Origin: Symbiodinium natans
Lineage: Eukaryota; Sar; Dinophyceae; Suessiales; Symbiodiniaceae
NCBI GenBank assembly: GCA_905221605.1
Contig: CAJNDS010002330.1
Span: forward strand, 86,441-150,440
DNA: 64,000 bases
Reading direction: 5' to 3'
Below are positions 53,526 to 64,000 of the stretch, one piece after another. Within the stretch, counting starts at the first letter, position 1. Each line of letters opens with the position of its first letter. Position numbers and translations under genes: made by a program. The notes below the pieces were generated by a model, which worked only from the letters and a program-made list of their open reading frames with translations, was not told the origin of the DNA and made no database searches.

Positions 53526-54499
53526 TGTCGGAATGTTTCTTGCAACTAGACCAGCGGCGCTGTGGAAAAAACGGTTGCGGACGGCAAGCTTCGAAATTTT
53601 CACCGTTTGATGTCTGCCCGCGAGGCTCCCCATGTCCATGAGCAGTTCGGCGCAGCAGCGATCGAAACGCAAAGGGATGCCTTCTGCAGCGTAAAGTTCT
53701 AGAGTTCTAGTTTAACAAACTAACGCGTCAGCTGCAGATGCACTTGCTGCTTGTCTCCGAAGCACTTCTTGATGGCTGCACACCCTGGAGCCCCCTAAGC
53801 CATGGGCTCTGAGAGTGCCCCTTAGCAAAACTTTGTTTCGGTCATCTTCGGACGCTTCATATTGAGGGCACACAGCGCAAAGCCTTTCATGACGATTGTC
53901 GGGGTTCTTATGTGACCGGCATGCAGGAAGTGCATCCTAAGTTAGGGCATGCATGGAATACTGCTGAACCCGATCTGGCTCACAGGAAAGCTGTTCTGTG
54001 TACAGGGGCAGGGGTTCCTTGTGATTCCTTGTTCGCTCGGCACCCAGGGGTTTTCAAAAGGCTTCGAGGCTGTGAGTGTTTTGGGTTCAGGGCTTGGCTG
54101 ATGTACCTTTACGACCTCAAGCCTTCAACCTTCAGCCACAAGATGCGTTCCTTTGTTTTTTATCCACCCAAGCAGTTGTTCAGTGCTAGCGAATTTCCAA
54201 GGTTGAGGTTGTACTGTGGGAGTTTTTACGTCGGGAGGAAAGAGAAACATAATAGATAAGAAATGGTTGTTTCTGTCATCAGATACCTATATCTATACAT
54301 ACTATATATATATATCTATTATATAGATAGATAGATGGATGGATAGATAGATAGATAGATGGATAGATAGATAGATATATATGTATATAGATAGATAGAT
54401 GCATATACTAGGCTTCGGGTTCGATGACCCTCTTGGTGTTTGGCCTGACGCTCGCCTAGGCGCTGTGCGCACCCCAAAAGGGCTTGCAAATGTCAACAG
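53526..54499. other. No supported gene; GATA microsatellite
   Basis: 53912-54259 has a 115-codon plus frame without recognisable domain. 54300-54405 is a GATA/GATG microsatellite with a TATATA core. Otherwise nothing is assigned. Confidence 0.5.
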
Positions 54500-54790
54500 G
54501 GTTTAGGGTTTAGGGTTTAGGGTTCAGGGTTCAGGGTTTAGGGTTTAGGGTTTAGGGTTTAGGATTTAGGGTTTAGGGTTTAGGGTTTGGGGTTTAGGGT
54601 TTAGGGTTTAGGGTTTAGCATGCTTGTGGCCTCGGGGCGCAGGCCAAATCGCGTTCTCACCTGGGGGCATGTGCGTGTCGTTGGCCTCTGCACTCTGAAG
54701 GCTGCATGCAGCGGGGTTTAGGGTTTAGGGTTTAGGGTTTAGGGTTTAGGGTTTAGGGTTTAGGGTTTAGGGTTTAGGGTTTAGGGTTTA
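54500..54790 (+). repeat. Two TTTAGGG arrays
   Basis: 54500-54617 (about 16 units, a few variants) and 54715-54790 (about 10 perfect units), separated by about 100 bp of unique, G+C-rich sequence that may be exonic. Confidence 0.95.
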
Positions 54791-55349
54791 GTTCGCGTAG
54801 TCAGCTCGCCCATAAGCTTGAACCTGATACCCCAGAAACCTATTCAGCTACAAGTCGCAAGCCCTGTAGCTTCCCAGGCTGCTTCTTCGAACACACTGAG
54901 GCCCCCAGCTTGTGCAGAGCCTGTCTGAAGCGAAGGAGTTAGGGGTTTTGGGGCGCTTTAGGGTTGCGGGTGTAGCCTTTGGGGTTGAGTGCTTAGGGGC
55001 ATAGGTGTTGACGCTCCAGGTATCCCAGCGTTCTTCTCTCGATGATAGAACATGGCAAGCAGGGACACACGCAGTTCTGCAACTGGACAGTGTCTTCAGG
55101 GCCCTAAACAAACTCAATCCAGGCCTTAAACCTAAACTTCGCGAAGGTCCGAAGAGTTTAATCTTGACATTGTACAGTTTCAGCTCTGCCTACGTGTGGC
55201 TTTCGTCCCCCCACTTAGTAGCTTCCAAGATGAGGGTCTTGTTGTCTTACCCTTAAAGTAGGAGAATCCCGGCTCACCCCCCCCCCCTCCCACACAAAGG
55301 GACCAGAACCTAGAGAAACCCCTCCGTGTGCCTAACCTCAACGTATTTT

Positions 55350-55410
55350 CATACTCGGAACCTTAAGCATGTACCCCCAAGAGGTTCCCCCTTAGTCTAC
55401 TCCGAGTATG
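55350..55410. repeat. Hairpin, 10-bp perfect arms
   Basis: CATACTCGGA at 55350-55359 and TCCGAGTATG at 55401-55410 with a 41-base loop. It could be the core of a small inverted-repeat element. No target duplication was found. Confidence 0.55.
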
Positions 55411-55454
55411 GCCCGTACATATTTCTTAGGGATCCTTTTCGGATCCCCAACAAA

Positions 55455-55505
55455 ACCCTAAACCCTAAACCCTAAACCCTAAACCCTAAACCCTAAACCC
55501 TAAAT
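55455..55505 (-). repeat. (CCCTAAA)n array
   Basis: Seven perfect units. Confidence 0.95.
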
Positions 55506-55757
55506 ACTACCATGAAGGGTCCACGGTAAAATCCCTCGATGAACATCATCTCCGGACTCTTGACCCCCCAAGCCCCAAACCGACTCTCGATAGCATCGGA
55601 AGATTCATCGGGAAGCCCTACGCCCAAAAATCCCCAAAAACCCCCCAAAACCGGGGTACCATAAGCCCAATTAAGGACTGCTAGCATAATTTGGAACATC
55701 CCAACCCAAACCTCCAAAATCAACAAACCCTAAAGCACTGGACCCAAGCTGTCACAG

Positions 55758-58700
55758 GCAGCTGCCTGACCAGTTTCTCCGCCGACAATGCCATGTTGCC
55801 CAGTTTGGGCGTACAGCTAGGTGGTTTATGTCGGCCAGGGAAAATATCCTTACCGGCCGAATTCGGGTTTACGGTTTCGGGTTTAGGGTTTCGGGTTTAG
55901 GGATCAGGTTTAGGGCAGAGGAAGGCAGGTTATTTAGGCTTTTTGGGGCTTTGTGTGTCACAAATCTAGGTGGCTTCAGGGTTTCCGGATTCAGCTCCTT
56001 GGGCTTTTTTGAGGCTCTTGATGTGCGGTGCAGCTTGACTTATACATTTGCATGTATGCCTCTTGAGGCAGGATTCGGTACTGACATCGGAGGGGGATTC
56101 TGAGACCTGAAGCCCCAAAGCCTAAACCTGGCAGCTCGAGAGAGCGTTTTGCCGGCAGGCTTCGGGGTTTAGGGTTTAGGGTTTAGGGTTTCGGGTTTCG
56201 GGTTTAGGGTTTAGGGTTTAGGGTTTAGGGTTTAGTGTCGGAGTGGAGGGGCTCAAGTTCTGACGAAACGCGGTTTGGGCCCCCATTTTTGTACAAACGG
56301 GTCGAGCTGGTGCAGCGCAAGATGGCCAAGGCAAGCCCTACACCCTGAACCCGAAGCCCTAAACCCTAAACCCTAAACCCTAAACCCTAAACCCTAAACC
56401 CAAAACCCTCAAGCCCCCTGTAACTTAAAGTATTCAGAAATAACCCCAAACTCGAAACTTTCCTCGAAACTCGTCGAAACTCCTCGAAACTTTCCCCGGA
56501 CCTGAACCCTTAATCATTTCAATAAACCCCAAACCCTAAACCCGAAACCCTAAACCCTAAACCCTAAACCCTAAACCCTAAACCCTAAACCCTAAACCCT
56601 AAACCCTAAACCCTAAACCCTAAACCCTAAACCCTAAACCCTAAACCCTAAACCCTAAACCCTGAACCCTAGCCTAAACCTTAAGCTTTAAACAGCACAG
56701 CCTCAACGCGCATGGCGGCCCAAGGAAGTCTTGTGTCTTTGTGGCTACTTTGGCTGCCCTGGCATCCACCTCCCAGGCAAGGGCGCCTGAGTACAGGGAT
56801 CCCCCAACCCTAAGCCTCAATTGAGGTTTCGGGTTTAGGGTTCAGGGGTTTAGGGTTTAGGGTTTAGGGTTTAGGGTTTAGGACCCCAAATCCCAAACCT
56901 CAAATGACACCCGATTCCCAACATCCCAACCCAGTCCCCAAGCCCGAAACCCTAAAAGCCCCAAGTCGCCTTCACAGCCCTAAAGAACCCAAGCCCCTCA
57001 ACGTCAAAACCGCAAAATTGCACATTAAGCTCCAAGAAATCTGAACCCCCAGAAGCACTCGTTATTCACCTCAAACCCTTCGAAACCCGAAACATCAAGT
57101 TCTGGGAGCTTAGGATGGCGCGGAAACCGAAAACCTTAAGCCGAAGAAGCTAAACTTGTGGCCCGTCGCAGGTCCGAAGCTCCGAAAAGAGCCCCTGAAC
57201 CTGTCAAAACTCCAAGTCTTAAATGCTAAACTCCAAGCTCTAAGAGGCATCCACATATCCTAAACCCTAAACCCTAAACCCTAAACCCTAAACCCTAAAC
57301 CCTAAACCCTAAACCCTAAACCCTAAACCCTAAACCCTAAACCCTAAACCCTAAACCCTAAGCCCTAAACCCTAAACCCTAAACCCTAAACCCTAAACCC
57401 TAAACCCGAAATCGACTGAACCCCCAAAGGCCGCATACCTTGAGACCCTAAGCGCCATACAAGAAAACCTTATGGGGAAGAGGCTTACTTCTCCAACAAC
57501 CCCGAAACCTCGAAAGCCTAAGGCCAGAAGCCGCAAACACCCAAAAGCATCCACCCACCCACCCCCCCCCCCCCCCCCCCCCCCCAAAAAAAAGAAAAGA
57601 AAAGAAAACGGAACCCTCAGTGCCCCACAACCGAAATCCTAAGAGCCCTGAACCCGCATAAGCAGCTCGAACCCATTAGCATGCAAGAGAGCTTTGCGCC
57701 ATTCTCTCGAGGATGAGGCCCCCAAACAGCCGCAAGTAAGAAGAACTGGGGGTTTACGATATTCGGGGTATCTTCTTGGGGTCCTGCTCATAAGGGAATC
57801 CTGCTATCTGGGGTTCTATATTCGGGGTCCCTTAAACTCGTAACCCCAAGTAGGAGAACCCCAGGGCCAAATAACAGAAAGAGTTGCAAGGCAAGAAGTC
57901 GCGAACGGCACCACAACTAAGCGTGTCTCCCTGAACCCTAAACCTTAAACCTTAAACCCCAAGCCCCAGACCCCAAACCCAAACCCTATAAACTATAACC
58001 CCAAAAACTCGACCCCAAACCCTGAACCCTAAACCCTAAACCCTAAACCCTAAACCCTAAACCCCAAACCCTAAACCCTAAACCCTAAACCCTAATGAGG
58101 AACCTGGCCTCAGAGCCCCTCCAGAGCCTCAGAATGCCCCAGGCACGCACCGCACTCCGGCAGACAGCAAGGGCTCTGAGGCCACCAGAGGGGTTTAGGG
58201 TTTAGGGTTTAGGGTTTAGGGTTAGTGTTTAGGGGTTAGGGTTTGGGGTTGAAAAAAGCCCGACAAAGAGAGCACGCCCGGTGTTGAGGGTTTGGGGTTT
58301 CCAAGCTTAGGGTTAGAATTCGCAGTTTAGGGTTGAGGGTTTAGGGTTTGGGGTTTAGGGTTTCGGGTGTGGGATTACAAGGTTTGGCGGATTGAAAGGT
58401 TGCAAACGGGTTGGGGGTTGAAATGGTGTGGGATGTAGAAGTTTAGGGTTGCGGGGGTAAGGTTGTTTTTTTTGGGTGTAACCCCTAAACCCTAAACCCT
58501 GAACCCTAAACCCTAAACCCCAGTGTCAGGTATTTGGGCCGAGCTTGTGAGGGGCTTGCACAGAAGGTCGTCGATTAGCCTCGCAAGTCACAGCGTCCCG
58601 TGAGTGCAGCTTTTGGGTGCATGGAACTAAACCCCAAGCAACAACGTTGTAACCCGAACTGTTCCAAGACCCTGTGCTTGAGTTCTGGGGTCGGCTGGCT

Positions 58701-61700
58701 TGCAGCTGCTAGTATGATGTCCTCAGCGACATTCAGGCCCCAAAAGTCCGAGAATATTGGGGTCCCTTGTAGGACTGCCTGTTGGGCTCCGGAGCCCTTC
58801 GTTTCGGGGTACCCGCCGTAATTTCGAGAGCCGCCGCACGTGTTCTACATGGCCAGGGCGGATGAAGTCATCGCGTTGGCAGCCTGGTTTTCTGGGTTGG
58901 TGTGAAGAAACTTGAGCTAGGGTGTTATGAGACGATTCAGAATCACAATAACCACAGGAAGCATAGTCATGAGGTATCATCAGAAGTAGTGTTCTTCGAC
59001 AGTAGCCTGGTTGGGAGGGACTCCACAACTCCACAACTCACGGCTAGCTGGGGCTTGCCGTTCAGGGTTGAGGGTTGGCGAAAGTCCTGGAGTAGTAGGT
59101 TTAGGGTTTAGGGTTTAGGGTTTGGGGTTTGGGGTTTAGGGTTTAGGGTTTGGGGTTCAGGGACTGCAAAGCCCTAAACCCGAAGCCCCCTATCTCTAAA
59201 CATCAGTCTTGTTTTTGGCCGTCCCCCGACATGTGAGGAGCTGAGCGTGTGGGGTTAGGGTTAGGGTTTAGGACTCTAAGCCCTCAACGCAAATCCCGAG
59301 TTTGGTAGCATTGCAGGGTGAAGTCTTCTATCGCCCAGGTCTGCCGATGAGAGTCCATGCCCGGGAGGAGCAAGCTCTCTCAAAGCCCTAACGAGCCTAA
59401 ACACGAAAAGACCTCTCAGAACCCCAAGCACCGGAATTGTCAATCCAATACACAAGCCGCAAAAGCACACTCAAATCCCAGACTTGTGGTTAGTTCTCTC
59501 TGAATTAGGGGTTCCTTTTCGCGTCCTCACTATAAGGGGTCCTGCGTATATATAGGGGACCCAAAAAGGGTACCCCAACATTAGAGAACTATACCCCCTG
59601 GTCAAGAACAAACAGAAGGCCTCTCAAGCTTAACCTGGAGGCTCATGGTACTTATTCACCAACTATACTTGTACTTATCACCCACTCATAAGGCCCTTAA
59701 GTGCCCTAATGTGGTTATAGGTACAGTCATAATGTTACAAGTACCATGAACCTCCAAGTGGCTGCGAGGAGCGCCGAACCGCTACCCTTCTGCCCTGGAC
59801 AAGAGCTACACCATCATTGGCAAGGCATGGTTGTGGAGCCACCAAATCTGGGGACAACCTATGTGACATGAAGTTCTAGAAGCTCGAACCCCTAACCTAG
59901 ACCCAAAGCCCTTGAGCCCTAAACCTTAAACCTTTGAACCCTAAACCCGAAACCCGAAACCCTAAACCCTAAACCCTAAACCCTAAACCCTAAACCCGAA
60001 ACCCGAAACCCGAAACCCTATCCCTTTGAAAAGCCCTAAACTTTAAAGCCGGAGTCCCCTAACCCCCCTCCGAGCTCCGGCCCTCAACGCTGAAACCTCC
60101 GAGGCCCTAGTCCAAGGCTTAGTTTAGGGTTTCAGGGTTCAGGGTGTAGGTTTAGGGTTTAGGATTTGGGTTTAGGGGGTTAGGGTGTAGGTTTAGGGTT
60201 TAGGGTTTAGGGTTTAGGGGGTTAGGGTGTAGGTTTTAGGGTTTAGGGCTTAGGGGGTTAGGGTTTAGGGTTTAGGGGGTTAGGGGGTTAGGTGTTGAAA
60301 GTGTCAGAGGATAAGCAGTGAAACCCCTAACAGGCCCTAACAGTTTCTCTTAGTTTGATGCAGGTGGGTCCGTCAACCCCATAGTATCAAACTACTCCCA
60401 TTATGTACTTGCGTATTATTCCTTCATGTACCCTTTTTTTGTTTTTTTTTTGTATGTATTGCTTTGTTTGTGTTGCTGCTGTTTTTTTATGTACCAAAAA
60501 CAGTTCATGCACAGCGTGCACACTTTCCTTTGGGGGGTTCACACATCTGCTTGTCTAGGGTAGTTGAGCACTTCCGGGTTCTTGTAGTTGATGAGCACTT
60601 CCGGGTTCTTGGGCACACACACAGAGGCTGTCTGTGGCCTCTCACGCAGGAATCTCGGGGGCTTTCATGTTGAGGGTTTAGGAGCAACACAGAAAAATCG
60701 TGAAGTTCAGGGCATGCTGCCTTCTGCATTCTCTGTATTTAGCCAGCATGCTTTGGGGGTTTTGGGGCTCGCGACTCGGTGCCCCTTCTGGCCAGAACAA
60801 GCTGGATTCCATCTGGGATACTGAGAAGCTGCGCGAGGTGGGAATTGGGCTGGGGTTCAGGCCCTGCCACCCCTCAACCCTCAACCCTCAACCCCTCAAC
60901 CCCTCAACCCCTCAGCCCTCAGCCCTCAGCCCTCAACCCTCAACCCTCAACCCTCAAACCACCCGAAACAGCCCCAACAAGCGTTCCAAAAAGGCCCGAA
61001 ACCTTGAAAAAGGGGCGCCTGAGGAGCTTTACTTGCAAGGCTTTGCTTCTTTAGGCTCTAGGGCTTAGGGTTTATGGGTTGGTTGGGGCTTGGGGGTTTG
61101 GTCCAGGGCTTGGGATGTCTCCTTTCATCCCTGGTCCTATCCCTAAACCCTAAACCCTAAACCCTAAACCCTAAACCCTAAACCCTAAACCCTAAACCCT
61201 AAACCCTAAACCCTAAACCCTAAACCCTAAACCCCAAAGCCCTGGAGCCCCCAGGCGTTGGCCAAGGAGGAGCAGTGGAAGATCGGTCAGCCATGGCTCC
61301 TGAAGGCCAGGTCTCTTCGTCTCTTCTTGTGTGTTCCTGGTCGTAGGGTTTAGGGTTTAGGGTTTAGGGTTTAGTTCGGGCCAGGAGGGCGTCATCGACC
61401 TTGCCAACTCTGAAGCTCTGAGCCTTCAACTTCAACGTCCTTTTTTGGAACCCTGTAGGTTTGGGGTTTTTAGGGGTTTAGGGTTAGGGTAGGGTTTAGG
61501 GCAGGGTTTAGGGTTTAGGGTTTAGGGTTTAGGGTTTAGGGTTTAGGGTTCTTACTGGGCAAGATTCGTAATGCTCCCGAGAACAGAACCCCGTGATCTT
61601 CTCGCGTTCACATTCAACACCAACGCCCGAAACCCCCTAAACCCCCCCGAGCCTTAAAACCTCGGAACCCGAAATGCCGGAAACCCCCAAGACGCAAAAC

Positions 61701-63933
61701 TTAAAACTCTCTACAGCCCTAAACCCTAAACCCTAAACCCTAAACCCTAAACCCTAATCCCTAATCCCTAAACCCTAAACCAAGTGTCAGGCCACCTTCA
61801 CCAACAACGGCGCCGTCAGCCGCACCTTTGGATTCCAAGGCGGAGAGGACAGAGGCTCCTCAAGCCCGATCTCAAGCGGTTTAGGGTTTAGGGTTTAGGG
61901 TTTAGGGTTTAGGGTTTAGGGTCCCCAAGCCACGGTTTCCAGGAAGCTCTCGAATTCAGGCTTTGGCCCTGACTTTGCCCTCAGCCCCTAGCCACACGAC
62001 CCGCAACCTGAGAAAGCCTTGTTCTTGCTAGACAATCAGCCACTCGGGCCTAAGCCCTCAACGAAAAAGCCTGCAACAAATCAGGAGATGTATGTACATG
62101 CACGCACACATATATGTATGTTGTCGTTATACTACCAAGGATATAACCCTTACCCAATGATATACAGTAACCCTTACATCGTCCGCTGCAAGCTAAGGTT
62201 CCCCGGAGGGCGGCTAAGGTTGTAAGGGTTGGGTGCCTTCATGCCTGATGAGATTCGCCCATTCGCAAGCGCTGCTTCAACATCTGAGCCTTAAGCCCTG
62301 GACCCGAACCCTAGACCCTAAACCCTCACAGAAACCGTTTAGGGTTTAGGGTTTGGGGTTTAGGGTTTAGGGTTTAGGGGCAGCACTCTACACCGCACCG
62401 GAATCACTAATCCCTGAACCCAAGACCCGAAGCCCCGCAACCAGGCTTCATGGACCTCGTGGTGCCTGCCGGCTGCGTGGACTGCGTCTTGAGCACGCAG
62501 GCGCTCAGAAGTTTTGGGTTTCGGGTTTAGGGTTGAGGGTTTGGGGTTTAGGGTTTAGGGTTTAGGGTAAGATTTAGGGTTAGGGGTTTGGGGTTTAGGG
62601 TTTTGAATCTAGGGTTTAGGGTTTAGTTAGGGACCCTAAAGCACCAAACCCTAGCTTGGAGGTCGCTCTTCGTTTGCCTCAACCCGGCTCAGGGTTGGGT
62701 GTAGGGTTTGGGGTTTAGGGTTTAGGGTTTGGGGTTTAGGGTTTAGGGTTTAGGGGTTTAGGGGTTTTTCCAAGGTCGGTTCAACAAGGAATGCCAGCAT
62801 GGTCTCTGGCGTGCCTGTAAGGGGTCATCGTTTACGAGCAGCCTGCAGATCTTCGGCTCTCGTTAACCTCTGCACTTGAAACCGCCGAGCCCTGAAATCT
62901 TGAGGGTTTTTGGGTTTAAGGTTCAGGGTGTAGGGGTTCCCGAACCCAAAACCCACAACACAAAACCCAAAACCCTAAACCCGAAACCCTCAACCCTGAA
63001 CCCTACGCCCCTAAACCCTAAACCCCAGCGCCCGTGAACCCTGTCGAACTTCGGCCGTCGGTTTTCAGGCTCGGGTCCTCTCCTCCGCGCAGCATGCCGA
63101 GTTCCAGTACCGCCCGGGAGCCACAGAAGCCAACACAGGGTGGCCTAAACCGTAACACCCTAAACCCTAAACCCTCAACCCTCAACCCTCAACCCTAAAC
63201 CCTAAACCCCAAACCCTGAACCCTAAACCCTGAACCCTAAACCCTAACCCTAAACGCTAAGCCTTAAGCCCCAAGCCCTAAACCCTAAACCCTAAACCCT
63301 GAACCCTGAACCGTAGGGCTTTCGGCAGCCAGAGTTCTTGGAACTTTACCACTTCCTGCCTTCGCCGAAGTGTCAGAGAACACAAGGGAGGGGGGGGGGA
63401 GTTTGAAGAGGTTTGGCCAAGTTCTACCTGAAGCCTTGCCCTGAGCCCCACAATCTACAGCCCCCACCCAAAACCCGAAATACGCTCTGGGGTTTTGGGA
63501 AGCTTTGGGGCTTCAGATGGTGCTCTACAGCCGAGCTTCGTCTTCGGGTGCAAGGAACACAGCTAGCGGTTTCGGATCCCAGCTGGTTTAGGCTTTATGG
63601 TTTTTGCGTCTTCAGGAGGGTTTGGAGTTTGGGTTAGGCGGGGAGGGTTTAGGGTTTAGGGTTTTTAGGAGCAGCATATCGTTGGCTTGGGGTTACCAGG
63701 ACATGCAGGCGGTGCGTACACCCTCGACACCTGCAACTCAAATCCTAAACCCCTAAACCCAAAAAACCTTAAGCCGTAAACCCTAAATCCTAACCTCCAA
63801 ACCCCAAACCCCAAACCCTAAACCCTAAACCCTAAACCCTAGACTCTGAGCACCTTGAGCCCCAAACCGAGGTGACGACAAGCCCTTCACCAATGGGGAG
63901 GTCACGATGAGCAGCATTTGCCTGACTCCCCAG
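55758..63933 (+). CDS. Candidate multi-exon gene with telomere-repeat introns
   Basis: Between the repeat arrays lie short plus-strand segments that read as protein and have splice-like borders. Examples: 55758-55821 (SCLTSFSADNAMLPSLGVQL, donor GTGGTT), 56258-56330 (FGPPFLYKRVELVQRKMAK, donor GCAAGC), about 58826-58894 (EPPHVFYMARADEVIALAAW), 59756-59872 (YPSALDKSYTIIGKAWLWSH), 60796-60837 (NKLDSIWDTEKLRE, donor GTGGGA), 61255-61310 (ALAKEEQWKIGQPWLLKA, donor GTCTCT), about 61385-61422 (EGVIDLANSEAL), 61791-61876 (ATFTNNGAVSRTFGFQGGED), 62445-62508 (GFMDLVVPAGCVDCVLSTQA), 62775-62816 (RFNKECQHGLWRA, donor GTAAGG), about 63093-63142 (AEFQYRPGATEANTGW) and about 63868-63933 (DKPFTNGEVTMSSICLTPQ, donor GCTCGC). 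I recognise no family. Whether all belong to one transcript is unproven; phases were not fully reconciled. Confidence 0.4.
56165..56680. repeat. TTTAGGG array followed by two CCCTAAA arrays
   Basis: 56165-56235 forward; 56346-56403 and 56526-56680 reverse, the last about 20 units. The arrays point toward each other around candidate exon 56258-56330. Confidence 0.95.
56825..57408. repeat. Forward then reverse telomere-type arrays
   Basis: 56825-56882 TTTAGGG; 57256-57408 about 21 CCCTAAA units. The intervening 370 bp is degenerate C/A-rich text with no exon that I can support. Confidence 0.9.
57558..57610. repeat. C-run followed by A/G-rich tract
   Basis: An uninterrupted run of about 27 C, then A8 and AAAAG repeats. 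Length is likely to be unreliable in assembly. Confidence 0.85.
57931..58525. repeat. Alternating telomere-type arrays
   Basis: 57931-58095 reverse with variants, 58190-58240 forward, about 58315-58370 forward degenerate, 58485-58525 reverse. Between the first two is a G+C-rich segment (58096-58189) reading NLASEPLQSLRMPQARTALR on the plus strand, a possible exon. Confidence 0.85.
59098..60300. repeat. Telomere-type arrays 59.1-60.3 kb
   Basis: 59098-59165 forward; 59935-60025 reverse with CCCGAAA variants; 60122-60300 forward, rich in GGGGTTAGG variants. Confidence 0.85.
59634..59758. mobile_element. MITE-like element, inverted ends of about 18 bp
   Basis: The left end reads CCTGGAGGCTCATGGTACTT. 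The right end read inverted is CTTGGAGGTTCATGGTACTT. 125 bp, no coding capacity. A target duplication is not obvious. Confidence 0.65.
60874..61235. repeat. CCTCAACC array and CCCTAAA array
   Basis: 60874-60955 holds CCCTCAA-type units (the complement of TTGAGGG, as at 23.6 kb, with some 8-mers). 61138-61235 has about 13 CCCTAAA units. Confidence 0.9.
61343..62765. repeat. Cluster of short telomere-type arrays
   Basis: 61343-61375 forward, 61465-61550 forward, 61716-61785 reverse, 61880-61922 forward, 62337-62385 forward, 62515-62630 forward, 62695-62765 forward. They alternate with the candidate exons. Confidence 0.9.
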
Positions 63934-64000
63934 GCTCGCTTCGGGTTTAGGGTTCAGGGTTCAGGGTTTGGAGTTTCAGGTCTTAAGATTCAGGGTTTAG
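62950..64000. repeat. Telomere-type arrays to window end
   Basis: 62950-63020 reverse, 63160-63310 reverse with CCCTCAA and CCCTGAA variants, 63640-63670 forward, 63750-63845 reverse, 63940-64000 forward degenerate and continuing past the edge. Confidence 0.9.

Noticed and set aside
53912-54259. 115-codon plus-strand frame as a gene
   Set aside because: No domain, no splice support and no homologous copy in the window.

Overview
The window looks like nuclear DNA of a dinoflagellate, most likely a Symbiodiniaceae-type alga. This is inferred, not proven. The signs are many interstitial TTTAGGG arrays; short exons bounded by AG|G acceptors and a mix of GT and GC donors; Ty1/copia-type retroelements; WD40 and leucine-rich-repeat (LRR) genes with tandem units; and very low gene density. 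There are no bacterial-style operons, and most long open frames are repeat artefacts.

Layout. 1-870 is a seven-unit WD40 array on the minus strand, running off the left edge. It opens a segmental duplication: copy A (1 to about 6.8 kb) and copy B (about 23.8 to 31.7 kb). Each copy holds WD40 units, an unassigned block and an LRR gene with about one repeat per exon. Copy B has two WD40 units and about 2 kb absent from A. About 7.1-12.8 kb carries a minus-strand membrane-protein gene in many short exons. 13.2-15.0 kb holds telomere-type arrays and two small inverted-repeat elements.

15,484-22,809 is a complete copia-type LTR retrotransposon on the minus strand, inserted into a WD40 repeat. It has matching LTRs, a near-perfect 5-bp target duplication and an initiator-Met-tRNA-like primer site. 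Its gag is interrupted by about 1.5 kb of host-like sequence that may contain an intron.

32-41 kb is mostly dispersed and tandem repeats with a few broken coding pieces. 41.8-44.9 kb holds a second copia-type element on the plus strand with a well-preserved reverse transcriptase. 45.7-52.9 kb, minus strand, is the decayed remains of one large multidomain gene. Its pieces, in order, are a glycosyltransferase-like segment with a DHD motif, an unassigned domain, an alpha/beta-hydrolase-like segment (GFSAGS), and a superfamily 1 helicase (GAPGSGKT, DEAQQ, GDHRQPAGG). It is split by a 2.17-kb foldback-like insertion.

From 54.5 kb to the end, TTTAGGG/CCCTAAA arrays in both orientations recur every few hundred bases. 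Between them lie short segments that read as plus-strand exons with plausible splice sites, suggesting a gene whose introns are packed with telomere-type repeats. The parts do not form one pathway. The window is a mosaic shaped by retrotransposition, inverted-repeat elements, segmental duplication and repeat expansion.
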